Positions 1 to 9,199 of a DNA stretch of 64,000 nt are shown in pieces (the stretch's first letter is position 1; each line of letters starts with the position of its first letter). The position numbers and the translations under genes are program-made. The stretch spans positions 1 through 64,000 of the forward strand of contig JASHNT010000087.1 in the NCBI GenBank assembly GCA_030041495.1. Reading direction: 5' to 3'. Under the pieces are notes generated by a model. That model ran no database searches. It had not been told where the DNA came from and saw only the letters and a program-made list of their open reading frames with translations. Source of the DNA: Bryobacteraceae bacterium. GTDB lineage: Bacteria; Acidobacteriota; Terriglobia; Bryobacterales; Bryobacteraceae.

Positions 1-2
1 TA

Positions 3-170
3 TTCTGTCCGAAGTGTGGCTCTACCGATGTGCGCCGTTCCCGCACCGAGGGACCGGTCGCGTTCTTCTTTGGCCTGTTCGGGCGCTTGCCGTTCCGCTG
101 CCGCAGTTGCCGGCTTCGATTTTACAGGCACGCTCCGGAACCGCAGGAACATCCGGAAGTGGATCACTGA
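3..170 (+). CDS. zinc-ribbon protein, C-terminal part (5' end outside window)
   Basis: Frame 3 reads FCPKCGSTDVRRSRTEGPVAFFFGLFGRLPFRCRSCRLRFYRHAPEPQEHPEVDH*; paired CxxC motifs. Absent from the ORF track because its start is outside the window. Confidence 0.7.
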   Translation, partial: FCPKCGSTDVRRSRTEGPVAFFFGLFGRLPFRCRSCRLRFYRHAPEPQEHPEVDH

Positions 171-260
171 TCCGGCCGCGGGCTCTTATCTGGGCGACTC
201 GCCCGCAAGAAGGGAGCGCGCGGGTAGTCGAATCGAGGGTGCCCGCGGGCCCTTTGCAGG

Positions 261-1022
261 CTAGTGAGCGGCGTCCTTCTGGCGCGCCAGCAGAGCCTTG
301 ACCTCCTCGGGCAGCGCGAATTTCCCGGCCGGAATCGGCTCGTTCGATTTCGCCGAATCAATGGTGATGGTGAACTCCTGGCCCGCAACCTTCTCGGTCA
401 CCTTGGCGGGCTCCAGGATTCCGTCGAAACTCTTATACTCGGTCGAGATCGAATCCGCGGCGATGTCGCCAAGCTGGCTCGCCGCGACCACGGAAGTCTT
501 GCGCAGCAGACCGGACTGTTCTTCGAAATACATCGTCACGGGGCTGCCTGTGTCCGGCGTGAGAACCACTTTGAAACAAGGCTCTCCTTCCACAACCTCC
601 TCGCCGGCGGTCTCGGCCATTTTGAACAAGTCGCGCCATTGATACGCTCCGTTCATCGCGGCTTCACGCAAGGCTTGCGCGCGCTCCTCGCCGGTCTTGA
701 TGCGCGGTCCTTGCAGCACGCTGTTCTCCCAGGCCACGCCGTCCACCAATCCGGTCTCGATCTTGCCGACGCCCGCCAGATCCATCGCCATATAGTATTT
801 GCCGGGATCTTCGTAGTAGGTCACCATGGTGCCCTTTAATCCCATGGCCTTGAACTCCACCGTCCCGGTGACGGTTTCGGTTTTGCGGGCCGCGTAGGCG
901 TCCTTGCCGCCGGTGACCCCGACAAAGCGATCGAGGATCGAGTCCGGCGTAGGCAGATCCGCCGCCAACAACGGCGCGGCCAGCGCCACAGCGAACACGG
1001 CGAGCGTGTAACGTCGATTCAT
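261..1022 (-). CDS. secreted conserved hypothetical protein (outer-membrane lipoprotein/LolA-like fold suspected)
   Basis: MNRRYTLAVFAVALAAPLLAADLPTPDSILDRFV...; signal peptide; ATGA overlap with the upstream S41 peptidase. Confidence 0.75.
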   Translation of the reverse strand: MNRRYTLAVFAVALAAPLLAADLPTPDSILDRFVGVTGGKDAYAARKTETVTGTVEFKAMGLKGTMVTYYEDPGKYYMAMDLAGVGKIETGLVDGVAWENSVLQGPRIKTGEERAQALREAAMNGAYQWRDLFKMAETAGEEVVEGEPCFKVVLTPDTGSPVTMYFEEQSGLLRKTSVVAASQLGDIAADSISTEYKSFDGILEPAKVTEKVAGQEFTITIDSAKSNEPIPAGKFALPEEVKALLARQKDAAH

Positions 1023-2359
1023 TTCTTTATCCCTTCTTCCTTGATCCCGTCTTGCTTGATGCCTTCTTGCTTGATCCACTGCAGCGCCGCCTCCAGCACA
1101 GGATCGCGGCCCGCAAGCAACGCGGCGCGCGTCAGTTTGACTTCGACGTCCGGCGTCACTCCTTCGCCTTCCAGAGGCTTGCCGCCTTCGGAGATGTAAT
1201 TGCCCACCGCGTATTGGAAGCCGTCGCCGTTGGGCAGCCGCTCGATCACCGAGGGCAGAGCCGCGGCGGCGCTTCTGGTCCCGAAGATCCGGGCGCGGTG
1301 GAGGTCCTTCAATCCGCCGGCGAAAATCTCCGAGGTCGAGGCCGAACAAGCGTCCAGCAGCATCGCCACCGGGCCCTTGAAATCGGGGTAGCGAGGATTC
1401 ACCGCGAAGTTGAGCTGCGCGTCGCGCGTGTACATGGTCCCCAGACGCAGCCCCGGCATATCCAACAAATAGCCGGCCATGCCCATGGCCATCGCGCCCA
1501 GCCCGCCGGGGTTGCCGCGCAGGTCGACGATCAGGCCGGAGCATTTCTGGCAGGCCTTGATCTCGTTGCCGAAGCCCTCCATCACGTGCGGCAGGTCGAG
1601 GAAGTAGTTGAAGTGCACGTAGCCCGCGCCGTCCATTTGCTTCGCTTCGAACCAGACGCGCGTCTCCGGCAGATTGCCGAAGGTCGACGGCACACCGCGC
1701 GGGGCTTCCAGCCCCAGGCTCACATCCCGGCGTTCTCCGTCACCGTCCAGAAACTCCACCGGCAGCGTGCCTCCGATCGGGCCGCTGATGCGGGCGGCGA
1801 GCACGCGCGTGTACACGATTTCGGGAATGGAGGGGTCGGCGGCCAGTTCCTTCGCCGCGGCCGCGAGGTTGACTCCCTTGGCGCTGAGGATGGCCCAGCC
1901 TGGCTTCACCCCCGCGCGTTCCGCGGTGGAGCCTGGATCGACGCCCGTAACGATGGCCTGGCCGTCCAGCACGCGCAGATCGATGCCCGTGGATCCATCG
2001 CCGGGCGTGTCGAAATCCTCGACGGCCGCGTAGACCGTCGCCGGGAGAATCGCGAAGTGGGTCTCGTGCAGCCGGCTCAGCATGTCCTTCAAAATCTCGC
2101 GGAGCTCTTCGATGTTCGCCGCCTTCTCAACGCGCGGCCGGTATTCTTCGTGAATCGCCTGCCAATTCAGGCCGCCGGGATTTTTCTCCCAGTGCTTATC
2201 GCGAATCGTGGTCCAGACCTTTTCGAAGGTGTCGATCGCGATCTGACGCTGCTGGGCAGTGGGCTGCGCAGCCGGTAAAGTTAAGGTCGCAATTTGCGGC
2301 CTTAACGGTATCGCCAGCAGGAGTAACAAGAGCGCCCGCACACACCCCATGCTTTCCAC
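1019..2359 (-). CDS. S41 family C-terminal processing peptidase with PDZ domain
   Basis: PDZ-like GVDPGSTAERAGVKPGWAI and catalytic region LLDACSASTSEIFAGGL; signal peptide. Confidence 0.85.
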   Translation of the reverse strand: MESMGCVRALLLLLLAIPLRPQIATLTLPAAQPTAQQRQIAIDTFEKVWTTIRDKHWEKNPGGLNWQAIHEEYRPRVEKAANIEELREILKDMLSRLHETHFAILPATVYAAVEDFDTPGDGSTGIDLRVLDGQAIVTGVDPGSTAERAGVKPGWAILSAKGVNLAAAAKELAADPSIPEIVYTRVLAARISGPIGGTLPVEFLDGDGERRDVSLGLEAPRGVPSTFGNLPETRVWFEAKQMDGAGYVHFNYFLDLPHVMEGFGNEIKACQKCSGLIVDLRGNPGGLGAMAMGMAGYLLDMPGLRLGTMYTRDAQLNFAVNPRYPDFKGPVAMLLDACSASTSEIFAGGLKDLHRARIFGTRSAAAALPSVIERLPNGDGFQYAVGNYISEGGKPLEGEGVTPDVEVKLTRAALLAGRDPVLEAALQWIKQEGIKQDGIKEEGIKK

Positions 2360-2360
2360 G

Positions 2361-3614
2361 CTACAGCAACACGCGCGGCCGCGCAGTACTAAGTTGCCTC
2401 ACCAGCCGGGCTTCGCGGCGGGCGAGTTGTTCGGAATCCTCGATGGCCCGCGCGGCGCGGGTGCAGCGCAGCGCCGCCGCGCGATCCTTGGCGCGATGCT
2501 CGTGATGCTTGGCCAGCTCCTCGAGCGCGCGCGCGCGGAACGGATTTTTCGCTGAGGCCAGATCCTGCCACACCGCGAGCGCGGCATCCTCAGCTTCCAG
2601 CTTGCGCTCCAGGTGCGCCAGGTCCCATAAGGCCCGGAACAAAAGCTCGTCGGAGAGCCCGGCATCGACCCCCCGGCGCAGCATTGCTCGGGCCCCCTCC
2701 AGATCGCCGGTGGCCTGCAGCCAGCGAGCCAGGCCAACCATTTCACTGCCGTGGCGCAGCGGGACGTTGGCGGGGTCCCGGAAGGCGTGCGGCACGATGC
2801 CCGTCAGGCAAGCCAGCGTCAGAATATCCAGCGTATTGTGCTCGAACACAGGCAGCAGGCGCGTGGTCTGGCGCGAGCGCAGGTACTCGAAGTACACGTA
2901 CGGAATCAGCGCGCCGGGAATATCGCCCTGGCGTTCCACGCCCAGCACCTGGCTTTCCAGGTCCACCAGGCGGCAGCTTTCCAAGCGCAATTTCCACAAC
3001 CGCCGCGCGCCGTACAGCAGATCCAGATGCTCCATGCGCGTGAATGGAGCCCGCGCCCGATGCATGCGGTAGCGGGTTTCAAGAAGCGGCTGGTCAAAGG
3101 CGCGGCCGTTATAGGTGATGACGACGCGGAACGGCTCCAGATGGCGCGCCAGCGCCTCCAACTGGCTGGCCTCCTCGCTGTAATCGCGCATGAAGAACTG
3201 GCGCACGCGAAAGCCGCCCGGCGTTACGCGCCCGACCCCCACCAGGAACGCGCAGGTGCCGGTGTCGCCTGCCAGGCCCGTTGTTTCCGTGTCGAGGAAC
3301 GCCCACTCCTCCGGACCCGCGTCGGCGATCGCGCCCGCTGAAAGCGCGGCCAGCAAGTCGCGCGGAAGTTCGCTCAGCGCGCCGATATCCGCGCTGCCGT
3401 GCCGGCGATGAGCCGCATACAATGTTTCGCGCTCCAGATGTTTTCCGTAGGCGGTTTCAACTTCATCTCCGGAAATTTCGTACAGCCGGGGCGCGTCTTT
3501 CTTATCCGAAGCCGCGTATTTTCGATCGCAAGCAGCGTATTTTTGATCGCAAGCAGCCGCGACCCGCTTAACGCGCGCGCGCAACTCGGCGAGCTGCTGC
3601 TCTAGATCGCTCAT
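2361..3614 (-). CDS. ribonuclease H-like (YprB-type) domain protein with C-terminal TPR-like region
   Basis: FLDTETTGLAGDTGTCAFLVGVGR...ITYNGRAFDQPLLETRY...EHNTLDILTLA; start chosen at MSDLEQQ rather than the longer ORF start. Confidence 0.75.
   Translation of the reverse strand: MSDLEQQLAELRARVKRVAAACDQKYAACDRKYAASDKKDAPRLYEISGDEVETAYGKHLERETLYAAHRRHGSADIGALSELPRDLLAALSAGAIADAGPEEWAFLDTETTGLAGDTGTCAFLVGVGRVTPGGFRVRQFFMRDYSEEASQLEALARHLEPFRVVITYNGRAFDQPLLETRYRMHRARAPFTRMEHLDLLYGARRLWKLRLESCRLVDLESQVLGVERQGDIPGALIPYVYFEYLRSRQTTRLLPVFEHNTLDILTLACLTGIVPHAFRDPANVPLRHGSEMVGLARWLQATGDLEGARAMLRRGVDAGLSDELLFRALWDLAHLERKLEAEDAALAVWQDLASAKNPFRARALEELAKHHEHRAKDRAAALRCTRAARAIEDSEQLARREARLVRQLSTARPRVLL
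3494..3557 (-). repeat. three tandem ~21-bp units encoding AACDQKY/AACDRKY/AASDKKD
   Basis: Adjacent units cgtattttcgatcgcaagcag and cgtatttttgatcgcaagcag, plus a diverged third unit cgtctttcttatccgaagc. Confidence 0.75.
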
Positions 3615-3752
3615 TCGCCTTTTCTTTGCTAGGGTAACACAGTCCCTGATCCGGCCGTTCGGCGTCCCGGGAAAGCGGCGAACCAAACCGGGCGCGCGCA
3701 GCGGAGATTCGCTCGAACCCCTGAAAAATGGCGGTTTCCGTGCACTTTTTCC

Positions 3753-3781
3753 TTTACACGCGTCCTTCGATCCCGTATCAT
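3753..3781 (+). promoter_or_regulatory. predicted sigma70-type promoter for the HU gene
   Basis: TTTACA-N17-TATCAT, about 84 bp upstream of the HU start. Confidence 0.5.
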
Positions 3782-3864
3782 TTAGGTGCATCGCGGAACC
3801 CGACGTGGGTGCGGGTGCGCGTGTAACAAACGTACAAAGGGAGAATCAGTACACAAGGAGAACT

Positions 3865-4164
3865 ATGGCAGCAAAGATGACTCAATCGCAGATGGTGAAG
3901 GAACTGGCGGGCGCGGTCGGCGTACCGAACAAGGTCGCAAAGTCGTTCACGATCGCTTACGCCGAACTCGCTGTGCGCGAGACCAAGAAGAGCGGCGTCG
4001 CGGTTCTGCCCGGCTTGGGCCGGTTGGTGCGTGTCGATCGCAAGGCGCGCATGGGCCGCAATCCGGCGACCGGCGAAGCGATCAAGATTCCGGCCAAGAA
4101 GGTGGTTAAGTTCCGTGTGGCGAAGGCCGTGCGCGATTCCATCGTTCCGCCCAAGAAGAAGTAG
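3865..4164 (+). CDS. HU family DNA-binding protein
   Basis: MAAKMTQSQMVKELAGAVGVPNKVAKSF...GRNPATGEAIKIPAKKVVKFRVAKAVRD; aaggag SD at 3855-3860. Confidence 0.92.
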   Translation: MAAKMTQSQMVKELAGAVGVPNKVAKSFTIAYAELAVRETKKSGVAVLPGLGRLVRVDRKARMGRNPATGEAIKIPAKKVVKFRVAKAVRDSIVPPKKK

Positions 4165-4195
4165 CCACTGGCCAAGAATTCCCGAGGAAAGAGAA

Positions 4196-4235
4196 AACCC
4201 CGCGCGGCGTCACGGCTTGCGCGGGGTTGTGTTTT
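4196..4235 (+). terminator. rho-independent terminator after the HU gene
   Basis: AACCCCGCGC (4196-4205) pairs perfectly with GCGCGGGGTT (4219-4228), followed by GTGTTTT. Confidence 0.85.
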
Positions 4236-4282
4236 AATTCCGATTCAGACGCGGTTCAAACTGCGGACGGCGCCAGGAAGCC

Positions 4283-4468
4283 TTATGCCTGCTTCTTTTC
4301 ACCAGGAGTGGGTGGTTGTTCTTCGTCGCCCTTCAAGGCGGACTTGAAGTTGCGGATACCTTCCCCCAAACCTTTGGCAACCTCGGGAATCTTCTTGCCT
4401 CCAAATAGGAGCACAGCGACTACCAGGATGACCAATAGCTCGGGCAGACCGATCGATTTCAGACCCAT
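4283..4468 (-). CDS. tatA: twin-arginine translocase TatA/TatE family subunit
   Basis: [47 protein letters not shown]. Confidence 0.93.
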   Translation of the reverse strand: MGLKSIGLPELLVILVVAVLLFGGKKIPEVAKGLGEGIRNFKSALKGDEEQPPTPGEKKQA

Positions 4469-4506
4469 ACGGCCTCCTCGCCATTCAGTCTAGCATACGC
4501 ACGCCA

Positions 4507-4692
4507 ATGAAACCGAGGGCCAAAAAAACGGCGAAGAAAGCCGCCAAACTCGACCGGAAGAAGGAGGTCCGCGCCATCGCCCGGGAGCGGGTGGGCGCGG
4601 TGAAACCCTCTCATCCCATTCCTCCCAAGACCAGCCGCAAGAAGCCGAAGCACAAGCAGCCGCCCGAGTCGATCGAGTGGGAAAATCAATAG
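4507..4692 (+). CDS. small Lys-rich hypothetical protein
   Basis: 61 aa basic ORF whose stop directly abuts the Rieske start codon. Confidence 0.45.
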   Translation: MKPRAKKTAKKAAKLDRKKEVRAIARERVGAVKPSHPIPPKTSRKKPKHKQPPESIEWENQ

Positions 4693-4998
4693 ATGCCTTT
4701 TGTGAACGTAGGTCGGGCGTCGCAGTTTCCTCCCGGATCGGTTATGCCGCTGGACATAGGCGATCAAACAATTGCGCTATGTAATGTTGCGGGAGAGTTG
4801 CACGCGCTGGAAGGCACCTGCCCGCATGCCGGCGGCCCTCTGGGAGAGGGTGCGCTGCACGGGACCACGCTGGTCTGCCCGTGGCACGCCTGGGAGTTCG
4901 ACTGCCGCACCGGAGTCAACGACTTCGATCCCGATGTCAGCGTTGCGACCTTCCCGGTAAAAATTGAGGCCGGCGAAATCCTGATCGAAATTCCTTAG
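4693..4998 (+). CDS. Rieske (2Fe-2S) ferredoxin-like protein
   Basis: CPHAGGPLGEG...CPWHAWEFDCRTG Rieske motifs. Confidence 0.93.
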   Translation: MPFVNVGRASQFPPGSVMPLDIGDQTIALCNVAGELHALEGTCPHAGGPLGEGALHGTTLVCPWHAWEFDCRTGVNDFDPDVSVATFPVKIEAGEILIEIP

Positions 4999-5012
4999 AG
5001 CGACCCTCCGCA

Positions 5013-5792
5013 ATGCCTGAACTTCCCGAAGTCGAAACCGTAGTGCGCACGGTCGCGCCGCACCTGACCGGCCGCCGCATCCTCGCGGCCGAGTTCACCT
5101 CGCGCTTTGTGACCCCTGGAAACCGGGCTGCGCTGGCGCGGCGTCTGGAGGACCGCACGATTGAATCCGTGCGCCGGCGGGGCAAATTCATCGTCGTCAC
5201 GCTCGATCAGGGCGTGTTCACGATCCATCTGGGCATGACCGGGCGCCTGCTGATTTCCGGCAAGCCCGGCGAGCATACCTACGGCGTGTTCACGCTCGAA
5301 GACGGCGTGCTGCTATATGACGATCCGCGCCAGTTCGGCAAGATCGAGTGGAATCCAGCCAGGGTCTCCCGGCTGGGTCCAGAGCCTTTGGAGATTTCCT
5401 TCGACGAGTTTCGCGCGCGGCTCAAGCGCAAAGCCCGCATCAAGCCTCTGCTGCTGAACCAGGCGTTTCTGGCCGGGATGGGGAATATTTACGTGGACGA
5501 ATCTCTGTTCGCCGCGGGCATTCATCCTCTGGCTTCGGCCTCGCGCATCAGCGCGGCGCGCGCGGCCAAGCTGCATCAGGCGATTCGCGGGATTTTGAGC
5601 GCGGCCATCGCGGCCGGCGGCTCTTCCATTTCCGATTACGTCGACGCCGAGGGCCGCCGCGGCTGGTTCCAGGTGAGCCACCAGGCCTATGGAAGAGAGG
5701 GCGAGCCGTGCGTGAACTGCGGCACTCCCATCAGGAAGATCGTTGTCGGCCAGCGGGGGACGCATTACTGCCCGAAGTGCCAGAACAAGTGA
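5013..5792 (+). CDS. mutM: formamidopyrimidine-DNA glycosylase
   Basis: N-terminal MPELPEVETVVRTV and C-terminal zinc finger CVNCGTPIRKIVVGQRGTHYCPKCQ. Confidence 0.96.
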   Translation: MPELPEVETVVRTVAPHLTGRRILAAEFTSRFVTPGNRAALARRLEDRTIESVRRRGKFIVVTLDQGVFTIHLGMTGRLLISGKPGEHTYGVFTLEDGVLLYDDPRQFGKIEWNPARVSRLGPEPLEISFDEFRARLKRKARIKPLLLNQAFLAGMGNIYVDESLFAAGIHPLASASRISAARAAKLHQAIRGILSAAIAAGGSSISDYVDAEGRRGWFQVSHQAYGREGEPCVNCGTPIRKIVVGQRGTHYCPKCQNK

Positions 5793-5816
5793 GCCGCGAA
5801 TTCACGCGAATGGGAA

Positions 5817-5836
5817 TGATAGCAATGATATCATTG
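5817..5836. promoter_or_regulatory. palindromic candidate operator of the FitAB-like TA operon
   Basis: Perfect 14-bp palindrome CAATGATATCATTG at 5823-5836, 5 bp before the antitoxin ATG, with TGATAGCA at 5817-5824. Confidence 0.55.
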
Positions 5837-5841
5837 GGGTG

Positions 5842-6087
5842 ATGGCGAGCATTCTCATCCGGGGATTGGACGACAAGGTCAAGGCAAAGCTGAGAATCCG
5901 CGCAGCTACGCACGGACGGTCGATGGAAGCCGAGGCGCGGGAGATCCTCGAGGCGGGGTTGCGCGTAAAGTCGAAGCGTGAGCCCAGCCTGGTCGAGTCG
6001 ATGCGGCGCTATTTCGAGCCGTTCGGCGGCCTGGACATCAAGCTCCCCGAGCGGGAGCCCATACGCAAGCCGCCTACTTTTGACTAG
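5842..6087 (+). CDS. FitA-like ribbon-helix-helix antitoxin
   Basis: MASILIRGLDDKVKAKLRIRAATHGRSMEAEAREILEAGL. Confidence 0.85.
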   Translation: MASILIRGLDDKVKAKLRIRAATHGRSMEAEAREILEAGLRVKSKREPSLVESMRRYFEPFGGLDIKLPEREPIRKPPTFD

Positions 6088-6091
6088 CGCG

Positions 6092-6514
6092 GTGCTGATC
6101 ATCGACACAAATGTACTCTCGGAGGTCCTGAAGCCAGCCCCGTCGGTTACCGTCGCCGGTTGGCTGAACGCACAGGATCGATCCGCAGTGTTCATCACTT
6201 CGATTACCGTTGCAGAAATTCTGTATGGGATCGAATCGCTACCGCAGGGACAGCGCCGCTCGCAATTGCTGGCCAGAGCAGGAGAGATGATCGAGGTCGA
6301 GTACCGCGGCCATATCCTCGCCTTCGACGAGACAGCGGCCCGGGCGTACGCTCAAATTGTTGTCGCGCGAACGACGGTGGGCAGGCCCATTGCTCACTTC
6401 GATGCCATGATCGCGGCGATTGCGAGAGCGCATCACTTCACCGTCGCGACGCGCGACACCGCGGGGTTCCAGCACTGCGGCGTCCGCCTGATCAACCCTT
6501 GGCGGGAGAGCTAG
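6092..6514 (+). CDS. FitB/VapC-like PIN-domain toxin (GTG start)
   Basis: VLIIDTNVLSEVLKPAPS...TSITVAEILYGIESLPQGQRR...FDAMIAAIARAHHFTVATRDTAGF. Confidence 0.87.
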   Translation: MLIIDTNVLSEVLKPAPSVTVAGWLNAQDRSAVFITSITVAEILYGIESLPQGQRRSQLLARAGEMIEVEYRGHILAFDETAARAYAQIVVARTTVGRPIAHFDAMIAAIARAHHFTVATRDTAGFQHCGVRLINPWRES

Positions 6515-7365
6515 GCGGGCTCTTCGCGCGCCCTCGCGATTTCGTCGGCAACCTCCACCACCGGCTTCATCGCCTTGACGTCGTGCACCCGAACCAAGTG
6601 CGCTCCGCCGAGGATCGCCGCGGTCACCGCGGCGGCGGTGGCGAATTCGGTCTCGATCGCCGATTCTTTCGCGACGAAATGCTTGCGTGACGGCCCGGTC
6701 ATGACCGGCAGCTCCAAACGCGCAAGGGCTTCCAAATGCGCCAGGATGACGGCGTTCTGCTCCTTGCGTTTGCCGAAGCCGAGCCCCGGATCGGCCGCCA
6801 GTTGCCTCCGCTCCAGGCCCGCGTGCACGGCCCGATGCACCGCCGCATCGAGCTCCGTGACGATGGTGCGAATCGGGTCCTTGAGCGGAGGCAGTTTGGC
6901 CCAGGTCTCCGGAGTGCCGCGCATATGATTCAGGATCAGCCCCGCGCCGCCGTGCAGCACGGATTTGGCCAACTCGGGATCGAAGGTGAGGCCGCTGGGG
7001 TCGTTGATGATGGAGGCGCCTTGCTCCACGGCCTTCGCGGCGACCCCGGCCTTGTACGTGTCGACGGAGATGATCGTGCCAAGCTTGCCTTTCAGCCGCT
7101 TGAGCACCGGGACCAGACGCCGCAATTCTTCGGCCTCGGAGACGCGCGCCGATCCGGGCCGCGTCGATTCCGCGCCGATGTCGATGATGTCCGCGCCTTC
7201 TTCTTCCAATTCAATCGCGCGAGCGAAGGCCCGGTCCGGGTCGAAATACTTGCCGCCGTCGGAAAACGAATCGGGCGTTACATTGAGGACCCCGACAAGC
7301 AGCGTCCGGTCACCGAGAACGAGTGAATCATCGCGAATCTTCCATTCGTAGCGCTTGCGAGGCAT
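6511..7365 (-). CDS. folP: dihydropteroate synthase
   Basis: LVGVLNVTPDSFSDGGKYFDPDRAFARAIELEEEGADIIDIGAESTRPGS. Confidence 0.95.
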   Translation of the reverse strand: MPRKRYEWKIRDDSLVLGDRTLLVGVLNVTPDSFSDGGKYFDPDRAFARAIELEEEGADIIDIGAESTRPGSARVSEAEELRRLVPVLKRLKGKLGTIISVDTYKAGVAAKAVEQGASIINDPSGLTFDPELAKSVLHGGAGLILNHMRGTPETWAKLPPLKDPIRTIVTELDAAVHRAVHAGLERRQLAADPGLGFGKRKEQNAVILAHLEALARLELPVMTGPSRKHFVAKESAIETEFATAAAVTAAILGGAHLVRVHDVKAMKPVVEVADEIARAREEPA

Positions 7366-7465
7366 GAGTCTTCAGCGTAGCAGGGCGCACGCTCGCGTTA
7401 CTCCGCGTAGACGCTGCTGACGAGATTGGCCACGCTGTTAATCGGCCAGTCCGGCCCCGCGGATC

Positions 7466-9187
7466 TCACCCCGTGATCGACTTCCAATTCTTCGCCAAAT
7501 GCTCCGCGGTGCGCCACGCCAGAGCCTGGATGGTCAGCGTCGGATTGCGCGCACCGCTGGTGCCGAACACGCTGCCGCCGAGCATCGCCAGATTCGGAGC
7601 CTCGTGCGAAAAACCCCACTTGTCGACCACGCTGGTCTCCGGGTTATCGCCCATGCGCGTGCCGCCGTAAGTGTGCGTGCTCAGGTTGGGACCGTTGGGA
7701 TTGCCTTTGCTGACCATGATCGCGCCGGCGGCCCGGAACCACTGCTCCATCTTGTCCTGCGCGTGCATCGCGGCGCGGCGCTCATTTTCGCGGCTCATCG
7801 TGGTCACGCGAATCACGGGATCGCCCAGCGGGTCCTTCACCTCCGGATCGAGGTCGAGGAACGTGGTCTCATAAGGAAAGGTGTTGGTCTGAATGTAAGC
7901 CGAAACGGTCCGGCACGCGTTCTGGTGAATCCATTTCTTCCATTCCGAGCCCCAATTGCGCCCGGTCTGGCCCCAGGTGGATCCGCTGGCAGCAGCGATG
8001 GGATGGCGCTCCGTGTAGACCGTCAGGCTCGCGCCGCCGATGAACCCGAGGCCGCTGTGATCGAAGCTATCGTCGGCCCATTCGTCGATCACCACGCCTT
8101 GCGAAAGGATCGCGCCGTACCAGACGTTCAAATCCTCGGGGAACAAAGCGCTCGCGTTGGCTCCGGCCTGCGCATCCCAGTGCCCGAAATAGTGCTTGCC
8201 CACTTGGCCGTGGTTGTTCGCGAGGCCGCTTGGGTATGCTTTCGATTTCGACAGCAGCAGCAGCCGGACATTTTCGTAAGTGTACGATCCCACCAGCACG
8301 GCCTTGGCAGGTTGAAAATATTCGCGATTGTCAAAGATGTAAGTGACGCCGGTCACGCGGCCGCGGTCGTCGGCATTGATGCGCGTCACCTGTGCGCGGT
8401 CAACAATCGTCAGGTTTTTTGTCTTTTGGGCTTTGGGAATGGTTGAAAAGCAGGTGGAATTTTTCGCCTGCAAATGACAGCCCCCGCGATCGCAATAGCC
8501 GTGATAGCCGCAGGAGCCGCGGCCGTCGCGCGGGACCGAGTTGATGGCCGCGGGCGAGTGAAACGGATTCCAGCCCAGGCTCCGCGCGGCTTTCTTCATC
8601 ATTTCCAGATAATCGCAGGAGCGCAGGGGCGGCATCGGGTATTCACGGCTCCGCGGGCCCTCGAAAATATTACCCGCTTTATCGATCTTGCCCTGGACAT
8701 TTCCCGCCTTCCCGCAGACGCCGACTTCGTGTTCCACGGTGTCGTAGTACGGCTCCAGCTCGTCGTAGCCGATGGGCCAGTCTTCGACGGTCGAGCCTTG
8801 CGGGAGGTAGGTCTTACCGTAACGTTTGACCGTTTCGCTGACGGTCTTGAAGTCCCAGGGCTTCAGCCGCCAGCTTTGCGCGTGGTAATGAATGGACGTT
8901 CCGCCAATGGCGTTCATCATCGGGCTGGGGCCGCCGCGCCGGGCTGTGCCGGTGGGGCTGTTGCGCACCGTGGGCGCCTCACGGCGGAGCTTATCGCCGG
9001 TGGTGACCATCGCGCGAACGTTGTTGTAAATTTCGTCGGCCTTGAAATCGCGATGCGGATCCATCCACGTGCCGGCTTCGATCCCGGCGACCTTCAATCC
9101 GGCGCGGCACAACGGCAGCACCGCGACTCCTCCGGCCGCGCCCAATCCGACAACGGCAACGTCCACGGGTTTGAGCGTCACAGGCAT
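7466..9187 (-). CDS. GMC family oxidoreductase
   Basis: Flavin-binding VDVAVVGLGAAGGVAVLPL; GGTSIHYHAQSWR; C-terminal THTYGGTRMGDNPETSVVDKWG...NPTLTIQALAWRTAEHL. Confidence 0.88.
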   Translation of the reverse strand: MPVTLKPVDVAVVGLGAAGGVAVLPLCRAGLKVAGIEAGTWMDPHRDFKADEIYNNVRAMVTTGDKLRREAPTVRNSPTGTARRGGPSPMMNAIGGTSIHYHAQSWRLKPWDFKTVSETVKRYGKTYLPQGSTVEDWPIGYDELEPYYDTVEHEVGVCGKAGNVQGKIDKAGNIFEGPRSREYPMPPLRSCDYLEMMKKAARSLGWNPFHSPAAINSVPRDGRGSCGYHGYCDRGGCHLQAKNSTCFSTIPKAQKTKNLTIVDRAQVTRINADDRGRVTGVTYIFDNREYFQPAKAVLVGSYTYENVRLLLLSKSKAYPSGLANNHGQVGKHYFGHWDAQAGANASALFPEDLNVWYGAILSQGVVIDEWADDSFDHSGLGFIGGASLTVYTERHPIAAASGSTWGQTGRNWGSEWKKWIHQNACRTVSAYIQTNTFPYETTFLDLDPEVKDPLGDPVIRVTTMSRENERRAAMHAQDKMEQWFRAAGAIMVSKGNPNGPNLSTHTYGGTRMGDNPETSVVDKWGFSHEAPNLAMLGGSVFGTSGARNPTLTIQALAWRTAEHLAKNWKSITG

Positions 9188-9199
9188 CCGCTCATTCCC

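Noticed and set aside
1052-2278. 408-aa + strand ORF antisense to the S41 peptidase, and many similar long antisense ORFs (e.g. 7499..8446, 8474..10006, 39390..40679, 57114..58106, 58110..59072, 62702..63970)
   Set aside because: High-GC shadow ORFs opposite clearly recognisable genes; Arg/His/Gly-rich compositions with no motifs.
7398-7465. Protein-like tail (DWPINSVANLVSSVYAE*) just downstream of the GMC oxidoreductase
   Set aside because: Too short to assign; could be chance read-through or a gene remnant, with nothing to anchor it.
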